Part shown: piece after piece, positions 33,773 to 41,729 of the stretch
How positions within the stretch are numbered: the first letter of the stretch is position 1
Layout: each line of letters opens with the position of its first letter
Source: Ruminococcus sp.
Lineage (GTDB): Bacteria > Bacillota > Clostridia > Oscillospirales > Ruminococcaceae
Direction: 5' to 3'
NCBI GenBank assembly: GCA_019420505.1
Contig: JAHZHC010000007.1
Span: 72,695-136,694, forward strand
Length of the DNA stretch: 64,000 bases
Made by a program: the position numbers and the translations under genes
The notes under the pieces: generated by a model
What the model saw: the letters and a program-made list of their open reading frames with translations, nothing else
Database searches by the model: none
What the model was told of the DNA's origin: nothing

Positions 33773-34533
33773 TGAGAAATTTTAAAGTAAAAATGGCATA
33801 TAACGGCGCACGTTATCATGGTTTTCAAAGACAGGACAATGCGCTGGCTGTTCAGCAGGTTGTGGAAGAGGCCATAAAAAGCCTTACCGGTGAGGATGTA
33901 ACGATTTTCGGTTGTTCAAGAACTGATGCCGGAGTTCATGCAAGGGAGTTCTTTTTTAACTTTAAAATCAATTCTACCATAACTTGCAGAGGTATTATTT
34001 TCGGTCTGAATCCTAAATTGCCTGATGATATATCAATACTCTCATGCGAGGAAGCCGATGAGGATTTCCATGCGAGATATGACTGTAAAGGAAAAGAATA
34101 TGAATATGTTCTTCATAACAGTGAAATAAAGAATCCGTTTTATATGGATACCGCCTACAGACATTGGTATCCCATTGATGAAAAAAAGCTTGATAAAGCT
34201 GCGCAGGATTTCGTCGGTGAGCATGATTTTAAAGCATTTTGTTCAACAGCCTGTGAAAAAGAAAATACTGTGAGAACTATACATTACTTTCATGTGAGAC
34301 GTGAGGGTGATCTGATTATATTTAATGTTTCAGGCGATGGCTTTTTGTATAATATGGTAAGAATAATGGTTGGAACTCTTTTGTTCATTAACGAAGGCAA
34401 AATCCCGGAGGACGCTGTTCCGACAATTTTAGAGTCGAAGGACAGAACCCTTGCAGGAAAAACCGTTCCGCCTCAGGGTTTGTATTTAAACAAGGTTTAT
34501 TACGGTGATGAACCGTCAGAGAAAAGGATTTGA
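33772..34533 (+). CDS. truA: tRNA pseudouridine(38-40) synthase
   Basis: A 253-residue enzyme forming pseudouridine in the tRNA anticodon arm. The catalytic Asp52 lies in FGCSRTDAGVHAREF. KVKMAYNGARYHGFQRQ at the start, ARYDCKGKEYEYV and GDGFLYNMVRIMVGTLL are all family motifs. It starts by a TAATG overlap with the small gene before it. truA after the ecf genes is a common Firmicutes arrangement. Confidence 0.95.
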   Translation: MRNFKVKMAYNGARYHGFQRQDNALAVQQVVEEAIKSLTGEDVTIFGCSRTDAGVHAREFFFNFKINSTITCRGIIFGLNPKLPDDISILSCEEADEDFHARYDCKGKEYEYVLHNSEIKNPFYMDTAYRHWYPIDEKKLDKAAQDFVGEHDFKAFCSTACEKENTVRTIHYFHVRREGDLIIFNVSGDGFLYNMVRIMVGTLLFINEGKIPEDAVPTILESKDRTLAGKTVPPQGLYLNKVYYGDEPSEKRI

Positions 34534-34538
34534 CAAAA

Positions 34539-35879
34539 GTGAAAAATGATAATAATGATAAAAAAACAATAGAAATGAGCAGTTTTAATAATCCTGAACA
34601 GAGCTTTGTTGAGGAGGATCAGCCCATGCCAAGAGGATTCAAAAGAAAAAAACGTGAAGAGAATCCTGTTAATGAAAATAAAATGAAACAAACCGAAAGC
34701 GAAGAATCCGTTATTAATATGACGGATATTCGTGCTGCAAGAAAAAAAGAGAAGAATAAAAAGCGCATTAAAAAGCTAATAATAATTTTAATTATTGCAA
34801 TTTTAGGGATAACTGCTTATCTTACAAGAAATCTCTGGGTAAAAAAGCTTGAGGGGATTTTTGACAGACCTCATCAGACAATTGTAAATGACGGCAAAAC
34901 TCAGACGGGAAATTTTCCTGTTGTCAGAGAATCAAGTGCAGTGAATTTTTTGGATTTATCAGATGAGGATATTGTATCGGCAGACGACGCTCATATTTAT
35001 TTATACGCAGAAAACGGCGTTCTGAAAAATTCCTTTAATCATGAACTCGAAGATCCTGTTATCAAGGTTTCCGAAAAAAGAATACTTGCGTTTGATAACG
35101 GCGGAACTGCATTTAAGGTTTTCAGTAAAAAAGAAGAATTATATTCAAAACATATTGAGGAAAATATACTGTTTGCTGAAATAGGTCCAAACGGATATAT
35201 CGCCGTTATTACTCAAACAGAAAAATATCCGGCTTGTATGACTGTATATGATGAAAACGGTTCTGAGATCTATCGCTGGAGCAGCGGTCAGAGAATTATG
35301 GATATATCATTCAACAACAGTGGCAATGGGTGCTATGTAACTACTTTTAGTTCAGATAAAGGCGAGCTTTGTTCGGTTATTCACTATGTGGAATTTGATT
35401 CTACCGAAGAATTAATGACCAGCGTTAAACTGGATTCATTGGTGATTGATACCTGCGAAAATAACAATAACGGTATATGGGCTGTGGGAGATAATAAATT
35501 TTATAAGCTTGATGAAGACGGTAAAATTATTATGGAATATGAATATACAGATGATATTGTATCATATTCTTTAAATAAATATTCTGCCGCTGTAGTTGTA
35601 AACAGTGTTTCAAAAGGAAAGGGTACACTGGCCCTGTTTGATTCGGAGGAGGAAAAGGCTGAAATAGCCGAAACAAACGGAGGCGCACCTAAAAAATTGT
35701 TTGCTTCGGGAAGAAAGATTTTTCTTCTTGGTAAACGGGCGGTTGAAGCATATGATTTAAACGGAAATTGCCTTGCAACAGCAGATGTTACAGATGAGTA
35801 TACAGATTTTGTATTTTTCAGTGATTCTGTTTATCTTCTGAGTTATAGAGAGATAAATAAAATCGAGTTCAACACTTGA
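34539..35879 (+). CDS. Membrane-anchored beta-propeller-like protein (DUF5711-like)
   Basis: About 446 residues. The highly charged N-terminal 70-80 residues are probably cytoplasmic and disordered, with many Lys and Glu. One transmembrane helix follows (LIIILIIAILGITAYL). The remaining 340 or so residues face outward and are rich in repeating beta-strand blocks (for example VFSKKEELYSKHIEENILFA and YIAVITQTEKY), like a propeller. DUF5711 is my best match by pattern. The start is uncertain: TTG at 34530 overlaps the truA stop but lies too close to the AAAAGGA site, so GTG 34539 is preferred. Function unknown; next to CvpA an envelope role is likely. Confidence 0.65.
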   Translation: MKNDNNDKKTIEMSSFNNPEQSFVEEDQPMPRGFKRKKREENPVNENKMKQTESEESVINMTDIRAARKKEKNKKRIKKLIIILIIAILGITAYLTRNLWVKKLEGIFDRPHQTIVNDGKTQTGNFPVVRESSAVNFLDLSDEDIVSADDAHIYLYAENGVLKNSFNHELEDPVIKVSEKRILAFDNGGTAFKVFSKKEELYSKHIEENILFAEIGPNGYIAVITQTEKYPACMTVYDENGSEIYRWSSGQRIMDISFNNSGNGCYVTTFSSDKGELCSVIHYVEFDSTEELMTSVKLDSLVIDTCENNNNGIWAVGDNKFYKLDEDGKIIMEYEYTDDIVSYSLNKYSAAVVVNSVSKGKGTLALFDSEEEKAEIAETNGGAPKKLFASGRKIFLLGKRAVEAYDLNGNCLATADVTDEYTDFVFFSDSVYLLSYREINKIEFNT

Positions 35880-35896
35880 TTCAGAAAGGAAATCTA

Positions 35897-36778
35897 ATGG
35901 CGCTTATATTGGATTTTGCAGTTGTTATAATACTGATCTTGTCGGTGGCTGTCGGTTGGAACAAAGGCTTTTTAAGATATGTTGTTTCATCGGTTGGTAC
36001 AATTGCAGCAATAATTATAGCATTTCTGCTTGCTGATATTTTTGCTCCGACTGTTTATGAAAAATGGATTCAGCCGGAAGTCAGGGATTTTATCGAAGAA
36101 AAAATAGATAAGTTTGATGTTTCAAATGTAGTTGCAAAGGAAATTAAGGACTGCGGCTATAATTTGAAATTGTCAGATAAGGAGCTTGATTCGGCATTGA
36201 GTTCAGATGGCGATATTTCGTTAAATCTGGCGAAGCTGGCGGAGAAAAAAGGCGAAAGCGCTGAAAATGCTCGAAAATTACGTGCCGATATGGAAAAGTT
36301 TTTTGAAACACGTTTTCCGGATAAGTTTAATAAGATTTTCACCGGTATTGATACTCAGAAGCTTGGAAACGGTGTTGATTATTCCAAAAATCAGGCTTAT
36401 GATGTTGTAAGAGCCCTTGCGGACAATAAAATGGACAAAGGTGCGTCATTTATTGAATATAATTTAGTACGTCCTTTTGTAACTATTGGCGTGAAAATTA
36501 TTCTGACGATCATGTTGTTTGTTTTAGTATCACTTGTGGTAAAAATACTGTTTTCAGCAGCGGGTGTACTTAATCATGTTCCTGTTGCCAACGGATTTAA
36601 TCGGCTTTTAGGTATGATAGCGGGATTAATTAAGGGCGGCTTGTGTCTTGTGATAATTGCTTTTGGGCTTGCAGTCCTTATTGAAACAGCAGGAGATTCA
36701 CTTAACAATTTTAATACAAAAATTATTGATGAAACTTTCTTATTCAGACATTTATTCTATTTGTTTTATGATATATAG
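35897..36778 (+). CDS. CvpA family membrane protein
   Basis: A 293-residue membrane protein starting MALILDFAVVIILILSVAVGWNKGFLRYVVSSVG, the CvpA N-terminal signature with the short WNKGF loop. Hydrophobic helices cover about residues 3-20, 25-45, 205-230 and 245-265. A roughly 130-residue hydrophilic charged insertion lies between the second and third helix. ATG 35897 is chosen over TTG 35876 because AAAGGA sits six bases upstream. CvpA relatives are linked to envelope stress and colicin V production; the molecular role is not settled. Confidence 0.8.
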   Translation: MALILDFAVVIILILSVAVGWNKGFLRYVVSSVGTIAAIIIAFLLADIFAPTVYEKWIQPEVRDFIEEKIDKFDVSNVVAKEIKDCGYNLKLSDKELDSALSSDGDISLNLAKLAEKKGESAENARKLRADMEKFFETRFPDKFNKIFTGIDTQKLGNGVDYSKNQAYDVVRALADNKMDKGASFIEYNLVRPFVTIGVKIILTIMLFVLVSLVVKILFSAAGVLNHVPVANGFNRLLGMIAGLIKGGLCLVIIAFGLAVLIETAGDSLNNFNTKIIDETFLFRHLFYLFYDI

Positions 36779-36803
36779 GTAAGGGAAGGGAGAAAATGAG
36801 ACT

Positions 36804-39089
36804 ATGATGATGTGTTCAAAATGCAAAAAACGTCCTGCGGTTGTTTTTGTTTCACAAATGAATGCTAATAATCCGAATGATAAGAAAAATGAGGGTTATT
36901 GTCTTGTTTGTGCAAGAGAAATGGGTATATCGCAGGTTGATGATTATATGAAATCAATGGGAATTTCAGAAGATGAAATTCAGGCAATGACAGATCAGCT
37001 TATGGAGATCACAGACGGTGAGGACTTTGAGCTGGGCGGAAGCGGAACAATGCCTAATTTTCTTAGCAGCTTGTTCGGAGGCGGAAATCCCTTTGGCGGA
37101 AATTCGCCTGTAGAATCAGATCATATTCATACGGAAGATGAAAATAACGGAAATTCTAAGAAGGGCGAAAAAAAGAAAAAGCTTAAGTTTCTTACAAATT
37201 ACTGCACGAACCTGACTCAGCGGGCAAGAGAAGGCAAATTGGACAACATTGTCGGAAGAGATAAGGAAATTTCACGTGTGATCCATATTCTTTCAAGAAG
37301 GCAGAAAAATAATCCATGCCTGATCGGTGAACCGGGCGTAGGTAAAACTGCAATTGCTGAAGGAATTGCACAAAAAATCGTTTCGGGAGATGTACCGTTT
37401 CATATCAAAGATAAAGAGGTTTATCTTCTTGATCTGACTGCGCTTGTGGCCGGAACTCAATTCCGAGGACAGTTTGAAAGCAGATGCAAGGGCCTTGTAG
37501 AGGAAGTTAAAAGCCAGGGAAATGTTATCCTCTTTATTGACGAGGTTCACAATCTCGTTGGAACAGGCGATTCAGAGGGAACGATGAATGCTGCCAATAT
37601 TTTAAAGCCAGCTCTTTCAAGGGGAGAGGTTCAGGTTATTGGTGCTACAACATTTAAAGAATACCGTAAGCACATTGAAAAGGATTCTGCTCTTGAACGC
37701 CGTTTTCAGCCGGTTACTGTATCTGAACCGACTGTGGACGATACGGTGTCCATACTTCTGGGAATAAAAAAATATTATGAAAACTATCATAGGGTGAAAA
37801 TTTCAGATGAACTGATAAGGATGTGTGCAGTTTTATCTGAGAGATATATTAATGACAGATTTTTGCCGGATAAGGCAATAGATTTGCTTGACGAAGCCTG
37901 TGCTTGTGCAAGTATAAGGAGTCCGGAGCTGGCTGAGCTGGAGGAGCTTAACGGTGAGCTTCGCAAGCATGAAGAGCTTATGGCGGATTATGAGATCAAG
38001 GAAAACCCTGATTATGAGATAATGGCTTCCGAAAAGGCGGAGATCTCAAGAATCAAAAACCGTCTTGAAGATGTCGAAAATGTTGTTAAGAATATTAAGG
38101 TGACTGATTCGGATTTATCTAAGGTTATTGAATTATGGACAGGTATTCCGTCAAATAAGATTGTGGAGACGGAATATGAGAAAATCCGTAATCTGAAAAC
38201 CGCTTTGTCCAAAAGAGTGCTTGGTCAGGAACAGGCCGTTGACAAGGTTGCAAAGGCTATTAAAAGAACAAGGATTCAGCTTTCAAAGCGTCGCAGACCT
38301 GCGTCATTTATTTTTGTGGGACCTACGGGGGTTGGAAAAACCGAACTTGTAAAGGCTTTGGGAGAAGAATTGTTTGATGCAACCGAACCTCTCATAAGGG
38401 TAGACATGTCCGAATTTATGGAGAAGCATTCAGTTTCAAAGCTTATCGGATCGCCTCCGGGATATGTGGGATTTGACGAAGCGGGTCAGCTTACTGAAAA
38501 AGTTCGGAGGAGACCTTATTCCGTTGTGCTTTTTGATGAAATTGAAAAGGCACATCCGGATGTAATGAATATACTTTTACAGATACTTGACGAAGGAAAA
38601 ATAAATGATTCCCAAGGAAGATCGGTTTCATTTGAAAATACTGTAATTGTTATGACTTCCAATGCAGGTTCTACTGATAAAGACACAGGTGTTGGATTTA
38701 ACAAGACGGATGCTGAAATTTCCGCAGAAAAGGCTATGAAAGCACTAAGAGAATTCCTAAGACCTGAATTTTTAGGAAGAGTTGATGAGATCGTTGTATT
38801 CAATCCGCTTAACGAAGATGACTATGCAGGAATTGCAGGACTTATGCTTAATGAGATGAAAGAGCCTTTGGCTGAAAAGGGAATTACTCTAAGCTATGAC
38901 GAATCTGCGCTTAAGCTTATTGCCCACAAGGCTTTCAACAAGAAGTTGGGTGCAAGAGATATTCGTCACGTCATAAGAAATGAAATTGAGGATCAGATCG
39001 CTGAAATTCTCGTTGATAAGGGTGAAGGAAGTATATCAGGGCTTGGAATTACAGAACATGACGGAAAGCTTTCTGTTGAGTCAATTTAA
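36804..39089 (+). CDS. clpE: ClpE-like Hsp100 ATPase with N-terminal zinc finger
   Basis: A 761-residue double AAA+ unfoldase, partner of ClpP. The N-terminus is not the usual Clp_N repeat. It is a four-cysteine zinc finger (CSKCKKRP, CLVCARE) followed by a Gly/Asn-rich linker, as in ClpE and McsA. AAA-1 has Walker A GEPGVGKTAIAEG and FIDEVHNLVG. A short coiled middle domain (roughly residues 380-430) follows. AAA-2 has GPTGVGKTELVKALGE, the pore loop GSPPGYVGFDEAG and the C-terminal D2-small domain. The start at 36804 gives MMMCSKC. It is the last gene of the run and is followed by a strong terminator. I see no CtsR heptad repeat upstream. Confidence 0.88.
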   Translation: MMMCSKCKKRPAVVFVSQMNANNPNDKKNEGYCLVCAREMGISQVDDYMKSMGISEDEIQAMTDQLMEITDGEDFELGGSGTMPNFLSSLFGGGNPFGGNSPVESDHIHTEDENNGNSKKGEKKKKLKFLTNYCTNLTQRAREGKLDNIVGRDKEISRVIHILSRRQKNNPCLIGEPGVGKTAIAEGIAQKIVSGDVPFHIKDKEVYLLDLTALVAGTQFRGQFESRCKGLVEEVKSQGNVILFIDEVHNLVGTGDSEGTMNAANILKPALSRGEVQVIGATTFKEYRKHIEKDSALERRFQPVTVSEPTVDDTVSILLGIKKYYENYHRVKISDELIRMCAVLSERYINDRFLPDKAIDLLDEACACASIRSPELAELEELNGELRKHEELMADYEIKENPDYEIMASEKAEISRIKNRLEDVENVVKNIKVTDSDLSKVIELWTGIPSNKIVETEYEKIRNLKTALSKRVLGQEQAVDKVAKAIKRTRIQLSKRRRPASFIFVGPTGVGKTELVKALGEELFDATEPLIRVDMSEFMEKHSVSKLIGSPPGYVGFDEAGQLTEKVRRRPYSVVLFDEIEKAHPDVMNILLQILDEGKINDSQGRSVSFENTVIVMTSNAGSTDKDTGVGFNKTDAEISAEKAMKALREFLRPEFLGRVDEIVVFNPLNEDDYAGIAGLMLNEMKEPLAEKGITLSYDESALKLIAHKAFNKKLGARDIRHVIRNEIEDQIAEILVDKGEGSISGLGITEHDGKLSVESI

Positions 39090-39107
39090 ATAAATTACAA
39101 TAATTTT

Positions 39108-39134
39108 GGGCGAATTTTTATTCGCCCTTTTTTT
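39108..39134 (+). terminator. Terminator after the ClpE-like gene
   Basis: GGGCGAAT (39108-39115), TTTT loop, ATTCGCCC (39120-39127), then seven T. Confidence 0.92.
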
Positions 39135-39149
39135 CGGCGATCTTAGCGC

Positions 39150-39236
39150 AATAACTTATCATTTTTGAAAACTCATTACAGCGAGGTCAAAACTATAGAT
39201 ATCACTAACTTGTAACGTGAGAAGCGCTGTCTGTGC
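39150..39236. repeat. Repeat unit, copy 1 (most diverged)
   Basis: The core at 39171-39236 carries ACAGCGAGGTCAAA, an ATATCAC block, GTAACGTGA and GCGCTGT in the same order and spacing as copies 2-4. It is preceded by CTTATCATTTTTG, as in copy 4. The second hairpin (GTGC with GCAC) is not intact in this copy. Confidence 0.6.
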
Positions 39237-39324
39237 TAAGACCTTTCGGATAAAAAAATAATAATGCAATAGAATTATTTGTAAAATTTAAATCTGCACA
39301 CTTACGACGAATTATGTCGATCAG

Positions 39325-39354
39325 GGGCAGACTCCAAAAATGTCTGTCCTTTTT
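39325..39354 (+). terminator. Terminator-like hairpin within the repeat region
   Basis: GGGCAGAC (39325-39332) pairs with GTCTGTCC (39342-39349) through one G-U pair, followed by TTTTT. No gene precedes it directly. The area 39237-39430 otherwise holds only a small CGAC/GTCG stem (39306-39319). Confidence 0.5.
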
Positions 39355-39447
39355 ACCGTAAATCCTGTCAGTTAAATTTTACAGTTGCAATACAATATTT
39401 CTTCTGTCAGTTTATGCTTGAAGTGACTATAGCTTCTTTTTTTACAA

Positions 39448-39710
39448 ACTCACCATAGCGGTGTCAAAGCTATGAATATCAAAAATTGATAACGTGGTTT
39501 GCGCTGTGCGAGCCAGCACTCACTACAGTATATAATTTCTTGCATACTCACCACAGCGAGGTCAAAGCCATGAATATCACAAATTAATAACGTGAATTGA
39601 CCCGTGCGGCCGAGCACAGTAATTTATCATTTTTGCAAATTTACCACAGTGGGGTCAAAGCCATAGATATCACAAACTGATAACGTGATTTGCGCCGTGC
39701 ACGCTTGCAC
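39448..39710. repeat. Three tandem copies of a structured repeat, period about 95 bp
   Basis: Copies begin at about 39448, 39546 and 39640. Shared blocks are CTCACCACAGCGAGGTCAAAG, then CATgAATATCACAAA, TAACGTGA, TTGCGCyGTGC and GCAC. Each copy can form two stems. One is around the ATCAC and GTGAT blocks, intact in copy 4. The other is GTGC with GCAC around a six-base loop whose sequence changes (GAGCCA, GGCCGA, ACGCTT) while the stem is kept. No frame runs through. It lies between the convergent genes clpE and cwlD. Confidence 0.7.
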
Positions 39711-39790
39711 CTCCCTCTACTAATAGGCTTATTTCGGCATTTTTTGCACGCAAACGTACAACTTTGAATGAAATATGTCTAAGTTAAAAC

Positions 39791-39829
39791 AAAAACCGTA
39801 TACCTGCACAAAACAGGATACGGTTTTTT
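39791..39829. terminator. Two-way terminator between the repeat region and cwlD
   Basis: AAAAACCGTATaCCTG (39791-39806) pairs with CAGGATACGGTTTTT (39814-39828) with one bulge. T-runs on both strands. Confidence 0.85.
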
Positions 39830-39849
39830 GTATATGTTTACTATATAAT

Positions 39850-40581
39850 TTATAAGGTTATATTTGTGGTTTTATAATCACAGATACCGCTGAAGATGGT
39901 AAAAGCAACTTGCTTCTGGTAATTTTCGTCCTCAAGCTTTGCGGCTTCTTCATGGTTGGATAAAAAACCGCATTCAATCATAACGGCGGGGCATTTTGCA
40001 TTATTGAGAAGAAAAAGCTCATCTCCGACCGGTTTTGTTTCACGGGTGTTTTCAGGCTGAAGTTTTGATACAAACTGTTTTTGCATAATTGCTGCGAGTT
40101 GTTCGCTGCCGGTGACCTTTGGACTGTAAAACATTTGAGCGCCATTGTATTTCTCGTCTGTAAACTTGTTCTGATGAATTGAAACGGCTATAGCGTTTTC
40201 ATACTTATTAAAAATTGCAAGGCGGTTATCCATATCTGATTTTTTTTGTTTTGCAAGTCCCTTAATTCCTTCATCATGGATAGATATGTCGCTTTCACGG
40301 GTACACCGAGGTTCATAGCCCATTATATTCAGCATATCTCTTAATGAAAGAAGAATATTGAGATTGATATCTTTTTCGCACTTGTTATTTACACTTACAC
40401 ACCCTCCGTCGGCTCCGCCGTGTCCTGCATCAAGGACTATTACCGGTTTTTGAACAGTATCAGAGATTTGAGCCGAAGCAGTTTCGAGAACTAATCTTTT
40501 ATCTGCGTTATATCCGCATATTCCGACAGCTGTGCAGACAAGCCCGAAGCATAGGGCTGTGAGCAGTTTTTTCTTAATCAT
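39850..40581 (-). CDS. cwlD: N-acetylmuramoyl-L-alanine amidase, CwlD type
   Basis: A 243-residue zinc amidase (Amidase_3) with an N-terminal membrane or signal segment (LLTALCFGLVCTAVGICGY). The zinc ligands are His in VLDAGHGGADGG, Glu in NNKCEKDINL and His in AVSIHQNKF; the catalytic Glu is in MIECGFLSN. CwlD removes the peptide from muramic acid during cortex synthesis so that muramic-delta-lactam can form, which germination enzymes need. A sigma-E-like promoter upstream and the nearby germination genes support CwlD over a vegetative amidase. Confidence 0.83.
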   Translation of the reverse strand: MIKKKLLTALCFGLVCTAVGICGYNADKRLVLETASAQISDTVQKPVIVLDAGHGGADGGCVSVNNKCEKDINLNILLSLRDMLNIMGYEPRCTRESDISIHDEGIKGLAKQKKSDMDNRLAIFNKYENAIAVSIHQNKFTDEKYNGAQMFYSPKVTGSEQLAAIMQKQFVSKLQPENTRETKPVGDELFLLNNAKCPAVMIECGFLSNHEEAAKLEDENYQKQVAFTIFSGICDYKTTNITL

Positions 40582-40640
40582 ATAAATATCATTCCTCTCT
40601 TTCGCTGATGTCCGGTGTATGTCCGGACAATGGTTGGTAT

Positions 40641-40669
40641 ATAATATGATGATTTTCTTGAGAATATTC
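40641..40669 (-). promoter_or_regulatory. Sigma-E-like promoter of cwlD
   Basis: On the minus strand GAATATT (40669-40663), a 14-bp spacer and CATATTAT (40648-40641). This fits the sigma-E consensus kmATATT-N14-CATAnnnT. cwlD is transcribed by sigma-E in Bacillus. Confidence 0.6.
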
Positions 40670-40689
40670 GTAAATGTACATTATAATGG

Positions 40690-40718
40690 TTGACATTAAT
40701 TACAGCGTTATGTATAAT
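40690..40718 (+). promoter_or_regulatory. Consensus promoter of the LysR gene
   Basis: TTGACA (40690-40695), a 17-bp spacer and TATAAT (40713-40718). Confidence 0.8.
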
Positions 40719-40774
40719 TATATATGTACTATACTGCATTACGGATATGCTGAAATAAGGGGGAGTAGTTTTTT

Positions 40775-41707
40775 ATGAACTTAACACACCTAAGATATAT
40801 GATAGAAGTGGAAAAATTAGGCTCAATAACCAAAGCGGCTGCGGCGCTTTATATGGGTCAGCCAAATTTATCCAAGGCAATCAAGGAAATGGAAAGGGAA
40901 GTTGGAATTCCGATTTTCAAACGTTCTGCCAAGGGAGTTATTCCTACTGAAAAGGGCAAAGAATTTTTACAATATGCTAAAGCCATAATAGTTCAAATGG
41001 ACAAGATGGAGAATCTTTATAAAGAAGATATTGATGATCATGTGAGTTTTCAGCTTTTATTGCCGAGGGCAAGCTATATTACATATGCGTTCACTGAGTT
41101 TCTCAACAAAATTGAAAAGACTGATAAAATGGAAGTCAAATTTAAAGAAACAAATTCAATGGACGCAATAAACGAAGTTGTTGAATGTGAATATAACATG
41201 GGGATAATCAGATACAGTATTCCTTATGAAAGCTTTTTTACTAATATTTTAGAAGAAAAAAATCTTAAATGTTCAGAAATATGGACATATGATTATGTAA
41301 TCCTTATCAATAAGCGCAATCCGCTGGCAAGCGCTCCTGTTATCACGGTCGATATGCTTGATAATTATGTGGAAATACTTCATGGAGATAACACAGTTCC
41401 TAACATTTCATCGGTTTTTCAGAAAAGAAATACACAGATACACAGTTCTAAAAAGCATATTTTCGTATATGAAAGGGGAAGCCAATTTGATATATTAAGC
41501 TCGGTTGATGACGCTTTTATGTGGGTATCTCCTCTGCCAAAGGCGATTCTTGACCGTTTTGGCTTAGTACAGCGCAAATGCTCAGATGTTAAAAAGACAA
41601 ATCGTGATCTATTGATTTATCAGAATAATTATCGTCTTAGCCATGTGGATCAATTATTCTTACAGGATCTTCAAAATGTTAAACACAGCATTATAAATAT
41701 GCTATAA
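40775..41707 (+). CDS. LysR family transcriptional regulator
   Basis: A 310-residue regulator. Its N-terminal winged helix-turn-helix is classic: MNLTHLRYMIEVEKLGSITKAAAALYMGQPNLSKAIKEME-type, then FKRSAKGVIPTEKG, residues 1-65. A periplasmic-binding-protein-like effector domain follows from about residue 90. GGGGGAG precedes ATG 40775. The beta-mannosidase gene starts 22 bp downstream on the same strand, so the two are probably co-transcribed and the regulator may respond to a mannoside product. That link is inferred from position alone; LysR proteins are more often divergent from their targets. Confidence 0.9.
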   Translation: MNLTHLRYMIEVEKLGSITKAAAALYMGQPNLSKAIKEMEREVGIPIFKRSAKGVIPTEKGKEFLQYAKAIIVQMDKMENLYKEDIDDHVSFQLLLPRASYITYAFTEFLNKIEKTDKMEVKFKETNSMDAINEVVECEYNMGIIRYSIPYESFFTNILEEKNLKCSEIWTYDYVILINKRNPLASAPVITVDMLDNYVEILHGDNTVPNISSVFQKRNTQIHSSKKHIFVYERGSQFDILSSVDDAFMWVSPLPKAILDRFGLVQRKCSDVKKTNRDLLIYQNNYRLSHVDQLFLQDLQNVKHSIINML

Positions 41708-41729
41708 TACAAATACAGGAGATAAAATT

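Noticed and set aside
39150..39710. CRISPR array
   Set aside because: Units are about 95 bp with diverged sequence throughout, there are no short identical repeats with unique spacers, and no cas genes are near.
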